Assembly: GCF_000003605.2 (NCBI RefSeq)
Contig: NW_003112969.1
Location: 259,669-289,790, forward strand
DNA: 30,122 nt
Direction of reading: 5' to 3'
From: Saccoglossus kowalevskii
Taxonomy: Eukaryota > Hemichordata > Enteropneusta > Harrimaniidae
Positions within the stretch are counted from its first letter, which is position 1. The number at the start of each line of letters is the position of its first letter. Below are positions 19,709 to 28,385 of the stretch, piece by piece. A program made the position numbers and the translations under genes. Under the pieces are notes generated by a model that worked only from the letters and a program-made list of their open reading frames with translations, did no database searches and was not told the DNA's origin.

Positions 19709-22700
19709 CTGCAATTGCAATATAATAGAATGTTAAAGTAATCATATGGAGAAGAAATTATGTTATGACATTGAAATTGTTGCATTACTCAGTTCAGTGA
19801 CATAATTATAATATCACAAGGAATATTACATACATCTGTTGAGTCATCTTGACTGCAGTCATCTTGAGAACCATCTGCTGTTGTAGTATTGTTCTGCAAT
19901 TGAAATAGGATAAGAAACATTGAGTTTTGAAAACATCAGTGACATAAATATAATATCCCAAAGAATATTAAATACCACTAATGAGTCATTGCCTCGCCTA
20001 TTTCTATCTTGATTGTTAGCATCTGCTTGAGGATTAAGTGGACCATTTTCAGTTGTATCGTTCTGCAATTGCAATAGAATAGGCAACGCAGAGTTTTGAA
20101 AACATGTACTCTTTGTAAATCAACATTTAGATTGTTAAAGTAATCATATGGGGAAGAAATTATGTTATGACATTGAAATTGTTGTATAACATATCTCATA
20201 TCACATATCACCAAGAATATTAATTACCATTGTTGAGTCATTGCCTCCATCTTGATTTTCAACATTTGGAGAATGAGTAAGTGTAATATTTTCAAATTTA
20301 GCGTTCTGTAATTGCAAAAAAGTAGAAAACATTGAGTTTTGAAAACATGTACTCTGTGTAGTTGAGAATGAATTGCATTCTTTGTTAGAATAATAATATG
20401 GGAAACACACATTGTGTTATGACATTGACATAGTTTCATTATTCATTTTGGTGACATAAACAATAATATCACATAGAATTAAATACCTGTTTTCGATTCT
20501 TACGAACAATCTTTATGGTAATACATATAGAGCAGAAACTGGCTACGACGACAATGATAATACACACTGTAATTGGTCCAGGTTCAACACTGGATCTAAG
20601 TTTGAAACAAATTACACGACCACTGCATTACAAATTATTCTCTCAAGTCACAGCATGATACTAAAGCATTGTTGACGTTGTAATAGAATGATTTTAACGC
20701 CTGTGGACATGTTAACACATGTATGAATGGTATACCGCATTAGGGCGTGATTTCCGATGATGGGTGATGGGGGGGGGTGAACTGACCAATAGGAAAGAAT
20801 TTTCTATGTATTGTACATGCTATGCTGGTCAAAGCAGTGTTGTCTCATAATATGATTATGAACTACAATAGTACATTAATTACAAAATTGGTCAGATACT
20901 GATATATTCTCAAAATGACCACTTTTTAGTGATTAAATGTCATGTGGATGTAAAACACACACTGGAAATTTATATTAATGGCCTACATTATTAGGCGAGT
21001 TTGTGGTCAGATACAGAGTAGTATCTAGGATATTTTAGGCAGCAGATATTTATCACAGTATGGTGCAGTGTCAACGAAATAAAGCCAGGTAACATTTGAC
21101 CTTATTACACCCCTCCAGCCACAAATCTATTTTGTCTTTGTACACAATTTATAATTTGTATGTCACTAACTAATCATCTCCTAAACTAACAGCATATTGT
21201 TTGTTTTATAACACTGTAAAGTCATTTTAAATAAATAGGTTTGGCTATGATTGTATGAACTGTCTAATAATCAGTGAGGACTTTGACCCAGACTTGGGAT
21301 ACAAAAAACACACACACACACAACTATGGGCGGTACAATGCATATGTTGCTTTAATATTATTACAAATACCTAGTCTCCCAGACCTTTTTACTTTTAGGT
21401 CACATACTGACATGTTAATGAGTGAGAGTGAGATACGCTCTGCTGGATAACGTTTATCTAAACAATGGCAGAACATGCATTGACAGAAATGTTACTATTC
21501 TATTCAACTACATAAACAATATTTGTGTATGACCTACACATTGCCACTTAAAAATAGTTGAATAATATATAAGTTTATGTTAACTTACGACTTATTATTT
21601 GGTTCATCTGTGGTATAGTCTGAAATGTGAATACACATATTCAATATTTAGCAATTGGGTGTAATATAATTATTTTTCACTTGACAAGTAAATTTAACTA
21701 TAGCAAAATGAGGGTACGTTGAAATTGATTTACTAAGTAGAACAATCTGGACTACTGGTTTAGAAACGGGAAACGGGAAATGCGAGTAATACATTTAAAG
21801 GGAAATTGCCTCATACATAAAATAGATCATTTTGTGAGGAGACAATTGTGAGGAGGCGTATTTTAATTTTGTTAAGTATATGTCAATTTCATTCCAGTGC
21901 ATAATGGATGTCAAGGATTTACAGTGTTATCGAAGCTTCATATTTTTCTGTTACTAGTTTTTTTCTTGCTTTTAGCCATTATAAAAATCAAGAAATGTGA
22001 AAATTATCATTAGTAGGAAATCATGTTCGATATTTTGAAAAGATTGTGACAGTGATTTGATAAGATTAATGGGAACAACACCTTTGTATATTTTGGATGC
22101 TGAGTTGTTTGACTAAAAATACAGGGCCTGGAAATGCACGGTAATCAGAAACCTAATAAGGCAAACTAGAGTTGTGCATGACCGGGGTGCTTAAATTTGA
22201 AGTATATAATAATTGCATAACAAGAGAAGAATATACTATACTAATATAGACGTTTATCAAATTTTTCAACCACGTTTGGTGCATACAAATACCATGTACG
22301 TTTATTAAACCACCAGACTGACACAAGCAGAGCAACGAGCCCCCAAGCCATTAATAACCGTGTTTAGTACATTAGGCGAAATCATTCGACCCCGACCCCG
22401 TCATATCAATGACTGTTATGGTTGTTGACGTACAGAGAAAACCCCTCAAACGATTTTCAACCCAGAAATGGGTAATATTTGCGTTATTTGATCGTGGCTT
22501 ATAATAAATATAATTGTAAGTTTTTATCACTGCCTGTAATTCAGATACTTTTTCTTGTGGGCTACTGACTGTTTTGCCTTCTTTCACTTCGTGTTCCCGC
22601 TGACAAGCCCCTGAGACAAAAAACAAGGAATTTACAAAACTGCACTTAACCGTCTGGAATTTTATCAGCACTATTTAGGAAAATAGCTAACATACCTCTC

Positions 22701-25700
22701 CTACATTCTCCTCCAGGGGTTCGTATATAGCCATCCTGACAAGTACATTCATAATCATTAATTGGTGTCCCAGCAGTTTCTTCATGTTCCCCACTTGTAC
22801 ACTTTTTATGAGGGATACATGGTACACCTGGCGTGCTGTATTCCGGCATGTATGTATTCGCATCACATGGTCTGCACTTAGTATTGTGCTCTGCGTCACA
22901 TTGTACTGCAACTAGGTTACCTGTGAATTACAAATATGAATCACGGCAATACATTTTTGGGGGAGATTGTTTGGATACAATACACATCTGTATTATATTG
23001 AGTTACAACATTTGCGATGCCTTGAGATAATTTTCCAACTTTTTAAACTTAACTGACGGTGTTACGGCCAAATAACTCTACACAGACTTGCTATTGCACA
23101 ATATGTCGCCCTCTGCAGTCGAGATTTGGTACGATGGATATTAATAGCACCGGGAAAAGCAGAGAGAATTAGCGGATCACAGCATGTCTTGTTGTTGTTT
23201 TAATCTACTGTTGACTGTATGCGACGGTTGTTTGAGGTCATCGCTCTGTATATATGTGACTCAAGTTTGCTGGTCACGTTAGTGTGTATTTCTATTTTCA
23301 TCCATTGTGAGGTAGTAGCTAACTGTGATGGTAATAATATTAGTGTACCATATGCGTATAGATGGATTACTTGAAATGTATAGTTTATACTTTCCAGTCA
23401 ATCATTTTTCAATTGTGGAAATAAATAAAGTGTCAAGTTTATGTTCAGACATTTGTTTCTTAAGTTTTTTGAGAGTGCACTGACAACTCCCAATAACAGG
23501 GGACCGGCCGTTGGCTTTTAGTAATTGTTTGCGTTCTAAAGACGACATTAACTAGCTCTTAGTAGAAGGATTTTTCATCAAATGTTAACATTTGTAAACG
23601 AGTTTTTATGTCGGGTATCAGCGTTGCGGCCGAGTGGTCCCAGGGAACGGACGCGAGCCATACAGATGCTTGGTATACTACAAAGCAAGTTTTTTAATTC
23701 AGACCTGGCAACAAGTTTTCGATTATTGTTTAGTTTATCACTTTGCATTCACAATGTGCATACAGATGCTTGGTATAATACAAAGCAAGTTTTTTTAATT
23801 CAGACCTGGCAACAAGTTTTCGATTATTGTTTAGTTTATCACTTTGAATTCACAATGTTGAGGCTACATACAACACGGATTGTGGAATCACTTCTAGTGG
23901 AAAAATGAAAGCATAAATTGAATATGCTGGATCTCAAGGGTGTGAATACACTGATTACAGATAAAATTATAGCAGGTTTTCACTACATAATAGACAAGTT
24001 TGAATGTTTAGTGATTTGATTTGCTTTAAAAACTCACCAGGAGGACATTTGTCACAGCAGTCGCCGTCACTCTCGTACTGATATGGTCCGCATACTGTTG
24101 TTCCCTGTTTCAATCCAGGTGCGCTTAAATCGCTCTGGAAGATCCCGGAAGTTACCTCCAAACATACCAAGATAATTAAAAGTTCCAGGGCCTAGTAAAT
24201 AAATATCTTATTGTAATTACGGTCAAGACTATACTTTATATAATTCAAAAATATGTTTCACCATCGTTTAATTTCCACCATAGTAAATAACCTATATACG
24301 ATGTAAATGTATACAATATCTTTAGTCACCATAGAATTTAGAATGTCTAATTTAATGTAGTATATTATTTATTGGGAGGTAATTGTTTCGCAAATTGTTT
24401 TGGGTTCTAGTTGTCTATCCTATAAGTGTGATCTCAGTCGTGCATGTCGTCAACTGTGTGTTGCTTCATCTGATTACTTCTTATTAGGCTACACATGGAA
24501 TGACAAATATTACTTTGACATTGCTCCACCATTAGCACTTCCGACAGCAGCAATAATGTGTCAACGTACTACCAATGCAGTTAGTTATGTATTTAAATCT
24601 CATGGTTTTGACATTAATAACTACATCGATGATTCGGTGGTACAGCTCACCCCGATGATTCCATTACGGCTTTTTTGAAACTTGGTTCCGTGTTACACGA
24701 TATGGGTTTGAAGGAATATTTTGCTAAAGGGGTTGCATCCTCAACACGCATGGTTTTGCTCGGGTAATGATTTGACACTGTTGATATGACTATTTCTCTA
24801 CCAGAACATAAGTTACTAAAGGTTGATCAAGAATTATCATTATGGAGTAGTGGTACAACTTATTATGCTCCAAATTTCTGAGCCTAACTGGTTTGCTATC
24901 TTATGTCTCTATATGTGTGCACCCTGACAGACTGTTCACTGTTTGAATACTGGAAACATTGCGCTCAATACCAAACACACATCTATGCATAGCTATTGAC
25001 AGTAGTGATTCAGGTGTGATTTGCTTTGGTGGCAGACTTTCCTAAAGGAGTACAATGACGTCCCCATGATCCTCACTTAACTATGGTCTACGCGCAGATG
25101 CCTGTCTTTCTGTCTGTGGCGGCATCACAGTGAATCTATTTTTCCGCACTACCTGGCCTTCACATATCATTGTTATGGACCTATTCATACATTTTCTTGA
25201 CTTTTTGGCAGTATTTGTTTCTCTCAAGCTTTGGGCTGGGCTTCACATCCAGATTGCATCATACAATACTACAACAGCAGTCCTTATCAACAGTGTTGAG
25301 GCATTCACTGTTTGCCTTGAGCTGTCTTCATATATTGCTTACATCCAAGCCCCCATAAATTTGACCTTTGTGTTTTCCACGTCTCCGGTGTTTTCAATTT
25401 AGCTAATGTTCCAAGCGGATCTCACTCAAGGTTGAAGCTTCAAGCAAAATTCAACTTGTCAGAAGTCTCTGTGTCCCATGATCTCTTCACCTCACTGCTC
25501 CATGACTTTGTGTGTCCTTGCCTAACTGCATTTGATTCTAAGCCGGTTGGATGCACAGGCCAGTAATCTTTTTCTTTTCGGGTTATGAATGTGATATCTT
25601 ATCAAAGTGGCAAGCATTTCCCTAGTTTTGTCGTTTTATTGTTTTGTCTTTTGCTGATGCCTCTCCAAGTCACCTCAAAAATCCTGTTGCTTTGCATCTA

Positions 25701-28385
25701 ACAAGAGGGTTATTCATGTGTTTGTCCTGTCGATTCCTGACTAACTTTTTTGTCCAGTAAAACGCATGATTCTAATGATGCCAGCTCTGACCACTGCACC
25801 TGCATTCCCTATTCCAACATGAGGGGAAATCATCATTTCGCACAGGCACCAGCCTTTCATACATCAGCTGTCAGTGTTGCCGGGCATTGGCCTAGACCAA
25901 GACTCTTATTTAGGCCATAACTTCATACTGCAAAATCATACTTTCACCGCCGCATGTATTCGCTCTTCAATTTAAGTGGGTGATCTGATCCTTCCACTTT
26001 AATTATAGTTTAACCTTGTTTTTTGTCTGCCAAATCTGCAGGTTTTGCAGGGTTTTCAATTCATCTTGAATAAAGCGAATTCTTTTCTACAAAAACTCCG
26101 ATTTATGTTGTTGAGAGCGGAATAATGTTGATAAAGGAAGTCAATTCGAAATTGTTAATTATTCATGCAATTTGCTGAGTTCTGTGCACGTCACTTGTTT
26201 ATTTTTAATGTATTTTGCGCATGCGTCAGTTTTGTCGCGTCTCTTGTTTCAAGTCAGTCAGTCGTGTAATTTGTTTTTAATTCCCCAACCCACCATCTTA
26301 AAGTTTTATCTTTTCGCTTTGCTTTGTGTAAAATTGCTTTACTTGTCTTTTTTAAAAAGATGATCACGTGACTATGTTTAATGTAAACGGTTTATATGTA
26401 TCGAAATATTCTTCTACGTTTTATTCATATATAGTATAGTGTTTGTGCTTGTTGTGTTTTTATTCGTGCATTGAACGTTTATAGTACTGTATGTATTGAT
26501 TTTGTGTTTGCTTAATCTGCATTTTGCAGGTTTTTCAATTTAACTTGAATAAAACAAATATTCTTTCCCGCTGAAACTCTGATTTCTGTTGTCGTGAGAG
26601 GAATAATTTACGCGATATTTATCAATTTGCAATTGTGGATTTACAATCGATCTTTTCCAAGTTTGCAAAACGTTCAATTATGCGCTGCCAACAAACATCG
26701 TCGCATATCCAGTTGTTTGGAGAGGTACGATGCGTTTTGAACAGAGATAATGCGCATTTTAGTTGGAAAGCTGCGAGAAATAAACGGAAATCGTTTAGTC
26801 AGATGAATATAATAAGAATATAGCCAAATAATTTTGAATGTTTTAATCACACTATTATTGGCCAATTTGCTATACCTGAACCTAAAAAAGACGTTGTGTT
26901 GTTGCTTCTAAACTAGTCTATTAAACCAAGGGTTTTTTTGCTATTCTTTAAAACTGTAAAGAGGTTAATTATTCACTGGGTTTTAATTTTGCTTATTTCG
27001 CTGACTGGAAAATGCGTTAAATTAAAACCCAGTGAGTATATAAAATGTAGCAATAGAACACATTATCTAAATGATAAAACCGTGAATTTAAACCCCGGTG
27101 AATATGCCTGAAATGCCAAATTTAAATGAAATTTAACCCCAGTGAATATTGGTCATTTCACAATACTCAATCACGAATAGTGCGAAGATGATATATTTGA
27201 GGTCAGATCGATAAAAGATTGACTGCACAACCGAGTAATTTGTGTAGTCCCGCCAAAGATAATTTATATCAACATCACGTGTGACATTTTACAACAGAAC
27301 TGGAAACTGTATGTAGAGTAGTCCGATGTTTAATTAGCTGTGTGTGTCACGAATGATCCAACATTACTTCCAACGTGATAGTTACAGCATGTTTAATTGC
27401 AAAAGTAAGTAAATATGTATCAATGAACTTGTATGTTTCAGCTTTCTTGTGCTCATTTTATTAATAGAAAATACAGTTTTCGATTGAACATATAAATGCG
27501 GTAACGTATGTTGATGGCTAATACTACTAAATGTGTGACTGTACTGTTGTCATAACAATAAGAAAATTTCAGACTGAATCAATTACCAACATGGTACTAA
27601 CTCATAAAAATGGCGACTGAAAGTTAAATTCAAAAATATATGTAGTTAATAAGAATATCATTCGTAATAACAAGCACGACTACATGTCGATTCATTAATT
27701 ATTACTACTAGTATAACAGTACAATACTTGTAAAACAAACAAAAGAAGTTCGACGTGTGTTCCGTAGCACACCCCTCGATCATGGCAGTCGTGACCTTTG
27801 ATTAGTTACCATTGCAGCAACGTAATGTGTACACTGATTGTGTAGTGTTGTTTAATGATTAATTTCCGCCAACAATGCAACTCTAAAGAAGGATTTATAA
27901 ACGATAGCTTTGTTAGGGAGAGCAATATTTATAAGTATGTCTACAACTGGTGGCTATAGTGGTTTTAATTTTCGTAGTTCGTATATATATATATATATAT
28001 ATATACAATTAGTAATATATAGCACAGTACAATCCACACAATATGAAAAACATGTTTGTGAATATATTGTTCAGGCCCTAAAAGTCGACGAGGTTAAGCA
28101 GCATAGGGGGATAGTCTTTTTATTGCATGCCGCATAAGAAATAAGTAGGAATTTATATCGTTGGAATCTTGTTAACTTACTCGCTGATGTGTCGTGTGGA
28201 AAATCGCACCATAATTACTATTAATCTCGGCATTAACATGACACAATATTTTGTTTATTTTTTTTACGTTATTCTTTTACTACAAAAAATAGCAAGATGA
28301 CAGATATATTAGCATCCGGCTATCAGCGAAATTCGCGGCAATTGATACTTACCACAGACAAGATTTTGCGCCGCTTCCCAAACAT
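19622..28385 (-). CDS. TNF-receptor-superfamily type I membrane protein (ten exons joined)
   Basis: I infer one gene from exons at 28353-28385, 24038-24191, 22696-22920, 22566-22610, 21589-21619, 20487-20595, 20228-20305, 19976-20062, 19834-19893 and 19622-19708. Phases agree at every junction, giving 909 nt or 303 codons without a stop; the 3' end is open. The order is: signal peptide (residues 1 to about 25), cysteine-rich domain 1 with the DCCxKCPPG signature (about 43-80), CRD2 (about 80-138), a short Thr/Ser/Asn stalk, one transmembrane helix followed by the basic stop-transfer RKNRK, and an acidic Asn/Asp/Gln-rich cytoplasmic tail from four duplicated exons. This class binds TNF-family ligands at the cell surface. 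No death domain or clear TRAF-binding motif is visible, so signalling output is unknown; a decoy or adaptor-dependent receptor is possible. Exons 2, 3 and 6 are secure. Exon 1 rests on signal-peptide logic and phase. The donor of exon 4 is the weakest point. Further 3' exons may exist. Confidence 0.75.
19834..19893 (-). CDS. TNFR-like exon 9: cytoplasmic cassette, copy C (short, diverged)
   Basis: Phase 0 at both ends, 20 codons, reading NNTTTADGSQDDCSQDDSTD. The start (N-x-TT) and end (DDST) match the other cassettes, but the central LNPQADA block is missing and a Q-D-D repeat replaces it. The acceptor (CAATTGCAG) and donor (GAT|GTATGT) are intact, so it is probably still a usable exon. Confidence 0.65.
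19976..20062 (-). CDS. TNFR-like exon 8: cytoplasmic cassette, copy B
   Basis: Phase 0 at both ends, 29 codons, beginning NDTTENGPLNPQADANNQDR and ending GNDSLV. It has the same flanks as copy D: a CAATTGCAG acceptor and a GTATTTAATATTCTT donor side. Near-identity with copy D in both exon and intron shows that the duplication unit included intron sequence. Confidence 0.75.
20228..20305 (-). CDS. TNFR-like exon 7: cytoplasmic cassette, copy A
   Basis: Phase 0 at both ends, 26 codons, beginning NAKFENITLTHSPNVENQDG and ending GNDSTM. It is the most diverged of the long copies but keeps the N-terminal Asn, the central NxxNQDG and the GNDST ending. The acceptor is CAATTACAG; the donor is ATG|GTAATT. 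It directly follows the transmembrane exon, which ends in phase 0. Confidence 0.7.
20487..20595 (-). CDS. TNFR-like exon 6: transmembrane segment
   Basis: Acceptor TTTCAAACTTAG (ends 20596), donor CAG|GTATTT. The 109 bp complete one split codon and then encode a short Ser/Glu/Pro linker (SVEPGPIT), a single helix (VCIIIVVVASFCSICITIKI) and the basic cluster RKNRKQ. That is a classic type I stop-transfer arrangement, placing the following cassette exons inside the cell. The intron sequence after its donor resembles the introns after the cassette exons, so the duplications began at or near this donor. Confidence 0.85.
20620..21580. other. Intron 5 of the TNFR-like gene
   Basis: AT-rich, with a G-run near 20770 and a (CA)n tract at about 21308-21320. 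No further exon was recognised. Between the stalk exon and the transmembrane exon no additional cysteine-rich domain could be found. Confidence 0.5.
21589..21619 (-). CDS. TNFR-like exon 5: membrane-proximal stalk
   Basis: A 31-bp micro-exon with a clear acceptor (CACATTTCAG) and a consensus donor (TC|GTAAGT). Entered in phase 1, it reads YTTDEPNNK and splits a serine codon with exon 6, whose first base completes it. Ser/Thr/Asn/Pro-rich stalks of this kind are usual just outside the membrane in this family. The phase match on the 3' side supports it; the 5' partner (exon 4) is less certain. Confidence 0.6.
21625..22560. other. Intron 4 of the TNFR-like gene
   Basis: AT-rich. No additional cysteine-rich exon was found. 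Because the exon 4 donor is uncertain, part of 22372-22565 could be exon instead; the exon-4 frame stays open to a TAA near 22372, which could represent a read-through form without a membrane anchor. Confidence 0.4.
22566..22610 (-). CDS. TNFR-like exon 4: end of CRD2 and stalk (3' boundary uncertain)
   Basis: The acceptor TTTTTTGTCTCAG (ends 22611) is strong, and phase 1 agrees with exon 3. It reads GACQREHEVKEGKTV, adding a further cysteine to the CRD2 region followed by a polar stalk. The phase-1 donor that best joins exon 5 is A|GTAGCC at 22565, which is only moderate. An alternative phase-1 GTACGT lies further on, and without splicing the frame runs to a TAA near 22372, ending in a non-membrane tail. 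That version would make a secreted receptor. I cannot choose between these from sequence alone. Confidence 0.5.
22696..22920 (-). CDS. TNFR-like exon 3: rest of CRD1 and CRD2
   Basis: Acceptor AATTCACAG (ends 22921), donor AGAG|GTATGT; 225 bp, phase 1 at both ends. After completing the PPG of CRD1 it reads VQCDAEHNTKCRPCDANTYM, then PGVPCIPHKKC, then YECTCQDGYI and GGECRR. The cysteine spacing (QC...KCRPC, PCIPHKKC, ECTC, EC) and the 'C..C..xTYxxxxxxxxPC.xxxxC' layout are those of TNF-receptor cysteine-rich domains. Symmetric phase-1 introns are also usual for these extracellular modules. Confidence 0.85.
22921..24037. other. Intron 2 of the TNFR-like gene
   Basis: No exon was recognised. 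It contains a nearly exact 100-bp tandem duplication (23659-23858) with a tRNA-like A-box string just before it, listed separately. Confidence 0.5.
23620..23860 (+). repeat. 100-bp tandem duplication preceded by a tRNA-like A box
   Basis: The unit beginning CATACAGATGCTTGGTATA occupies 23659-23758 and repeats at 23759-23859 with only a few differences, including one extra T. This makes it a recent duplication. Just upstream, GCGGCCGAGTGGTCC at about 23627-23641 resembles the A box of tRNA-Ser/Leu (GGCCGAGTGG). A clear B box is missing; GTTTTCGATTATT inside each unit is a poor match. A decayed tRNA-derived SINE with duplicated body is possible. Confidence 0.5.
24038..24191 (-). CDS. TNFR-like exon 2: signal-peptide end and CRD1 start
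   Basis: Acceptor TTTATTTACTAG (ends 24192), donor CCTG|GTGAGT; 154 bp, entered in phase 0 and leaving in phase 1. It begins ALELLIILVCLEVTSG, the hydrophobic core and cleavage end of a signal peptide. After about 25 residues it reads TVCGPYQYESDGDCCDKCPP, with the DCCxKCPPG hallmark of the first cysteine-rich domain of TNF receptors. It has no suitable ATG before the hydrophobic run, so the start must lie in an upstream exon. Confidence 0.85.
24400..24900 (+). pseudogene. DIRS-like reverse transcriptase fragment
   Basis: Reads LSYKCDLSRACRQLCVASSD, then GYTWNDKYYFDIAPPLALPT and MCQRTTNAVSYVFKSHGFD, ending with NYIDD, the catalytic box. A frame change just after YIDD moves the continuation (ITAFLKLGSVLHDMGLKE, then STRMVLLG) to another frame, and an in-frame stop follows. 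The match to the DIRS-type 'DLSRAYRQL...PPFGLRTA..MCQRTT.A..Y...IDD' pattern is strong. Confidence 0.75.
25000..25402 (+). pseudogene. DIRS-like RNase H fragment
   Basis: A damaged stretch at about 25000-25120 is followed by FFRTTWPSHIIVMDLFIHFL and DFLAVFVSLKLWAG, then ASYNTTTAVLINS. These correspond to the 'H...lEflAvlvSLKLWg......YcDNttTV.viNsG' blocks of the DIRS RNase H. The catalytic aspartate-asparagine pair (normally CDN) reads SYN in this copy. Stops follow after about 25400. Confidence 0.65.
25855..26000 (+). pseudogene. DIRS-like tyrosine recombinase C-terminal remnant
   Basis: One frame reads LSVLPGIGLDQDSYLGHNF and, after a few residues, HTFTAACIRSSI, then a stop, then VGDLIL. 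This follows the 'GL....Y.GHSFRrGaAT.A...GIP..lI...GDW' pattern near the end of DIRS recombinases. The GHSFR box has decayed to GHNF with its catalytic arginine lost. The call depends on position as much as on the weak motif. Confidence 0.4.
26020..26650 (+). repeat. Direct repeat pair at the 3' end of the DIRS/PAT-like element
   Basis: A roughly 140-bp block at about 26020-26160 recurs at about 26500-26650. Shared features in order are AATCTGCA, TTTTGCAGG, TTTTCAATT, CTTGAATAAA (with an AATAAA signal), AAACTC(C/T)GATTT, TGTTGT and GAGCGGAATAAT / GAGAGGAATAAT. The copies are separated by about 340 bp of unrelated sequence. This is the B1-A2-B2 layout of split direct repeats in PAT/Ngaro elements, or a duplicated 3' end. 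Confidence 0.6.
26960..27160. repeat. Cluster of short repeats around an AAACCC(C)AGTGAAT motif, partly inverted
   Basis: ATTCACTGGGTTTTAATTT at about 26971 is followed by its near reverse complement AAATTAAAACCCAGTGAGTA at about 27019. Related direct copies follow: GAATTTAAACCCCGGTGAAT near 27084 and AAATTTAACCCCAGTGAATA near 27129. The first two could form a hairpin with a loop of about 30 bases. It resembles a dispersed invertebrate repeat. It is part of intron 1 of the receptor gene. Confidence 0.6.
27165..28320. other. 5' portion of intron 1 of the TNFR-like gene
   Basis: No exon was recognised. A (TA)n microsatellite lies at about 27983-28005, inside a plus-strand open frame that is therefore not credible as a gene. 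Confidence 0.45.
28353..28385 (-). CDS. TNFR-like exon 1: start codon and signal-peptide n-region
   Basis: The ATG at 28385 opens MFGKRRKILSV and ends exactly at a consensus donor (GTG|GTAAGT, intron from 28352) in phase 0. Joined to exon 2 in phase 0, it gives a basic n-region (KRRK) directly before a long hydrophobic run, an ideal signal peptide. The frame is open further 5' (to about 28538), but without another ATG, so this is the first possible start. The -3 base of the ATG is T, a mediocre start context. The exon lies in a CpG-rich segment typical of a promoter. The intron would be 4161 bp and contains the DIRS-like element. Identification is inference from phase and signal-peptide fit, not from homology. 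Confidence 0.6.

Larger units (their letters stand above)
24395..26660 (+). mobile_element. Decayed DIRS/PAT-like tyrosine-recombinase retroelement in intron 1
   Basis: On the plus strand, opposite to the host gene, lie remnants in the order reverse transcriptase (about 24400-24900), RNase H (about 25000-25400) and tyrosine recombinase (about 25860-26000), then a non-coding end with a repeated block (26020-26160 and 26500-26650). That gene order and a repeated terminal block fit DIRS-order elements of the PAT/Ngaro type. Stops and frameshifts occur throughout. The 5' end is missing: the sequence starts inside the RT at the LxYKxDLSRAxRQL motif, so it is 5'-truncated or rearranged. Confidence 0.7.

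Noticed and set aside
22687-22911. Overlapping alternative frame inside TNFR-like exon 3
   Set aside because: The other frame has the cysteine spacing of CRDs and agrees in phase with neighbouring exons; this one is a shadow.
25130-25402. Plus-strand ORF as an independent membrane protein
   Set aside because: The hydrophobic look comes from a decayed DIRS RNase H domain; motifs match that domain in position and order.
27910-28137. Plus-strand ORF with an Ile-Tyr repeat
   Set aside because: The repeat is a (TA)n microsatellite; no start context or domain supports a gene.
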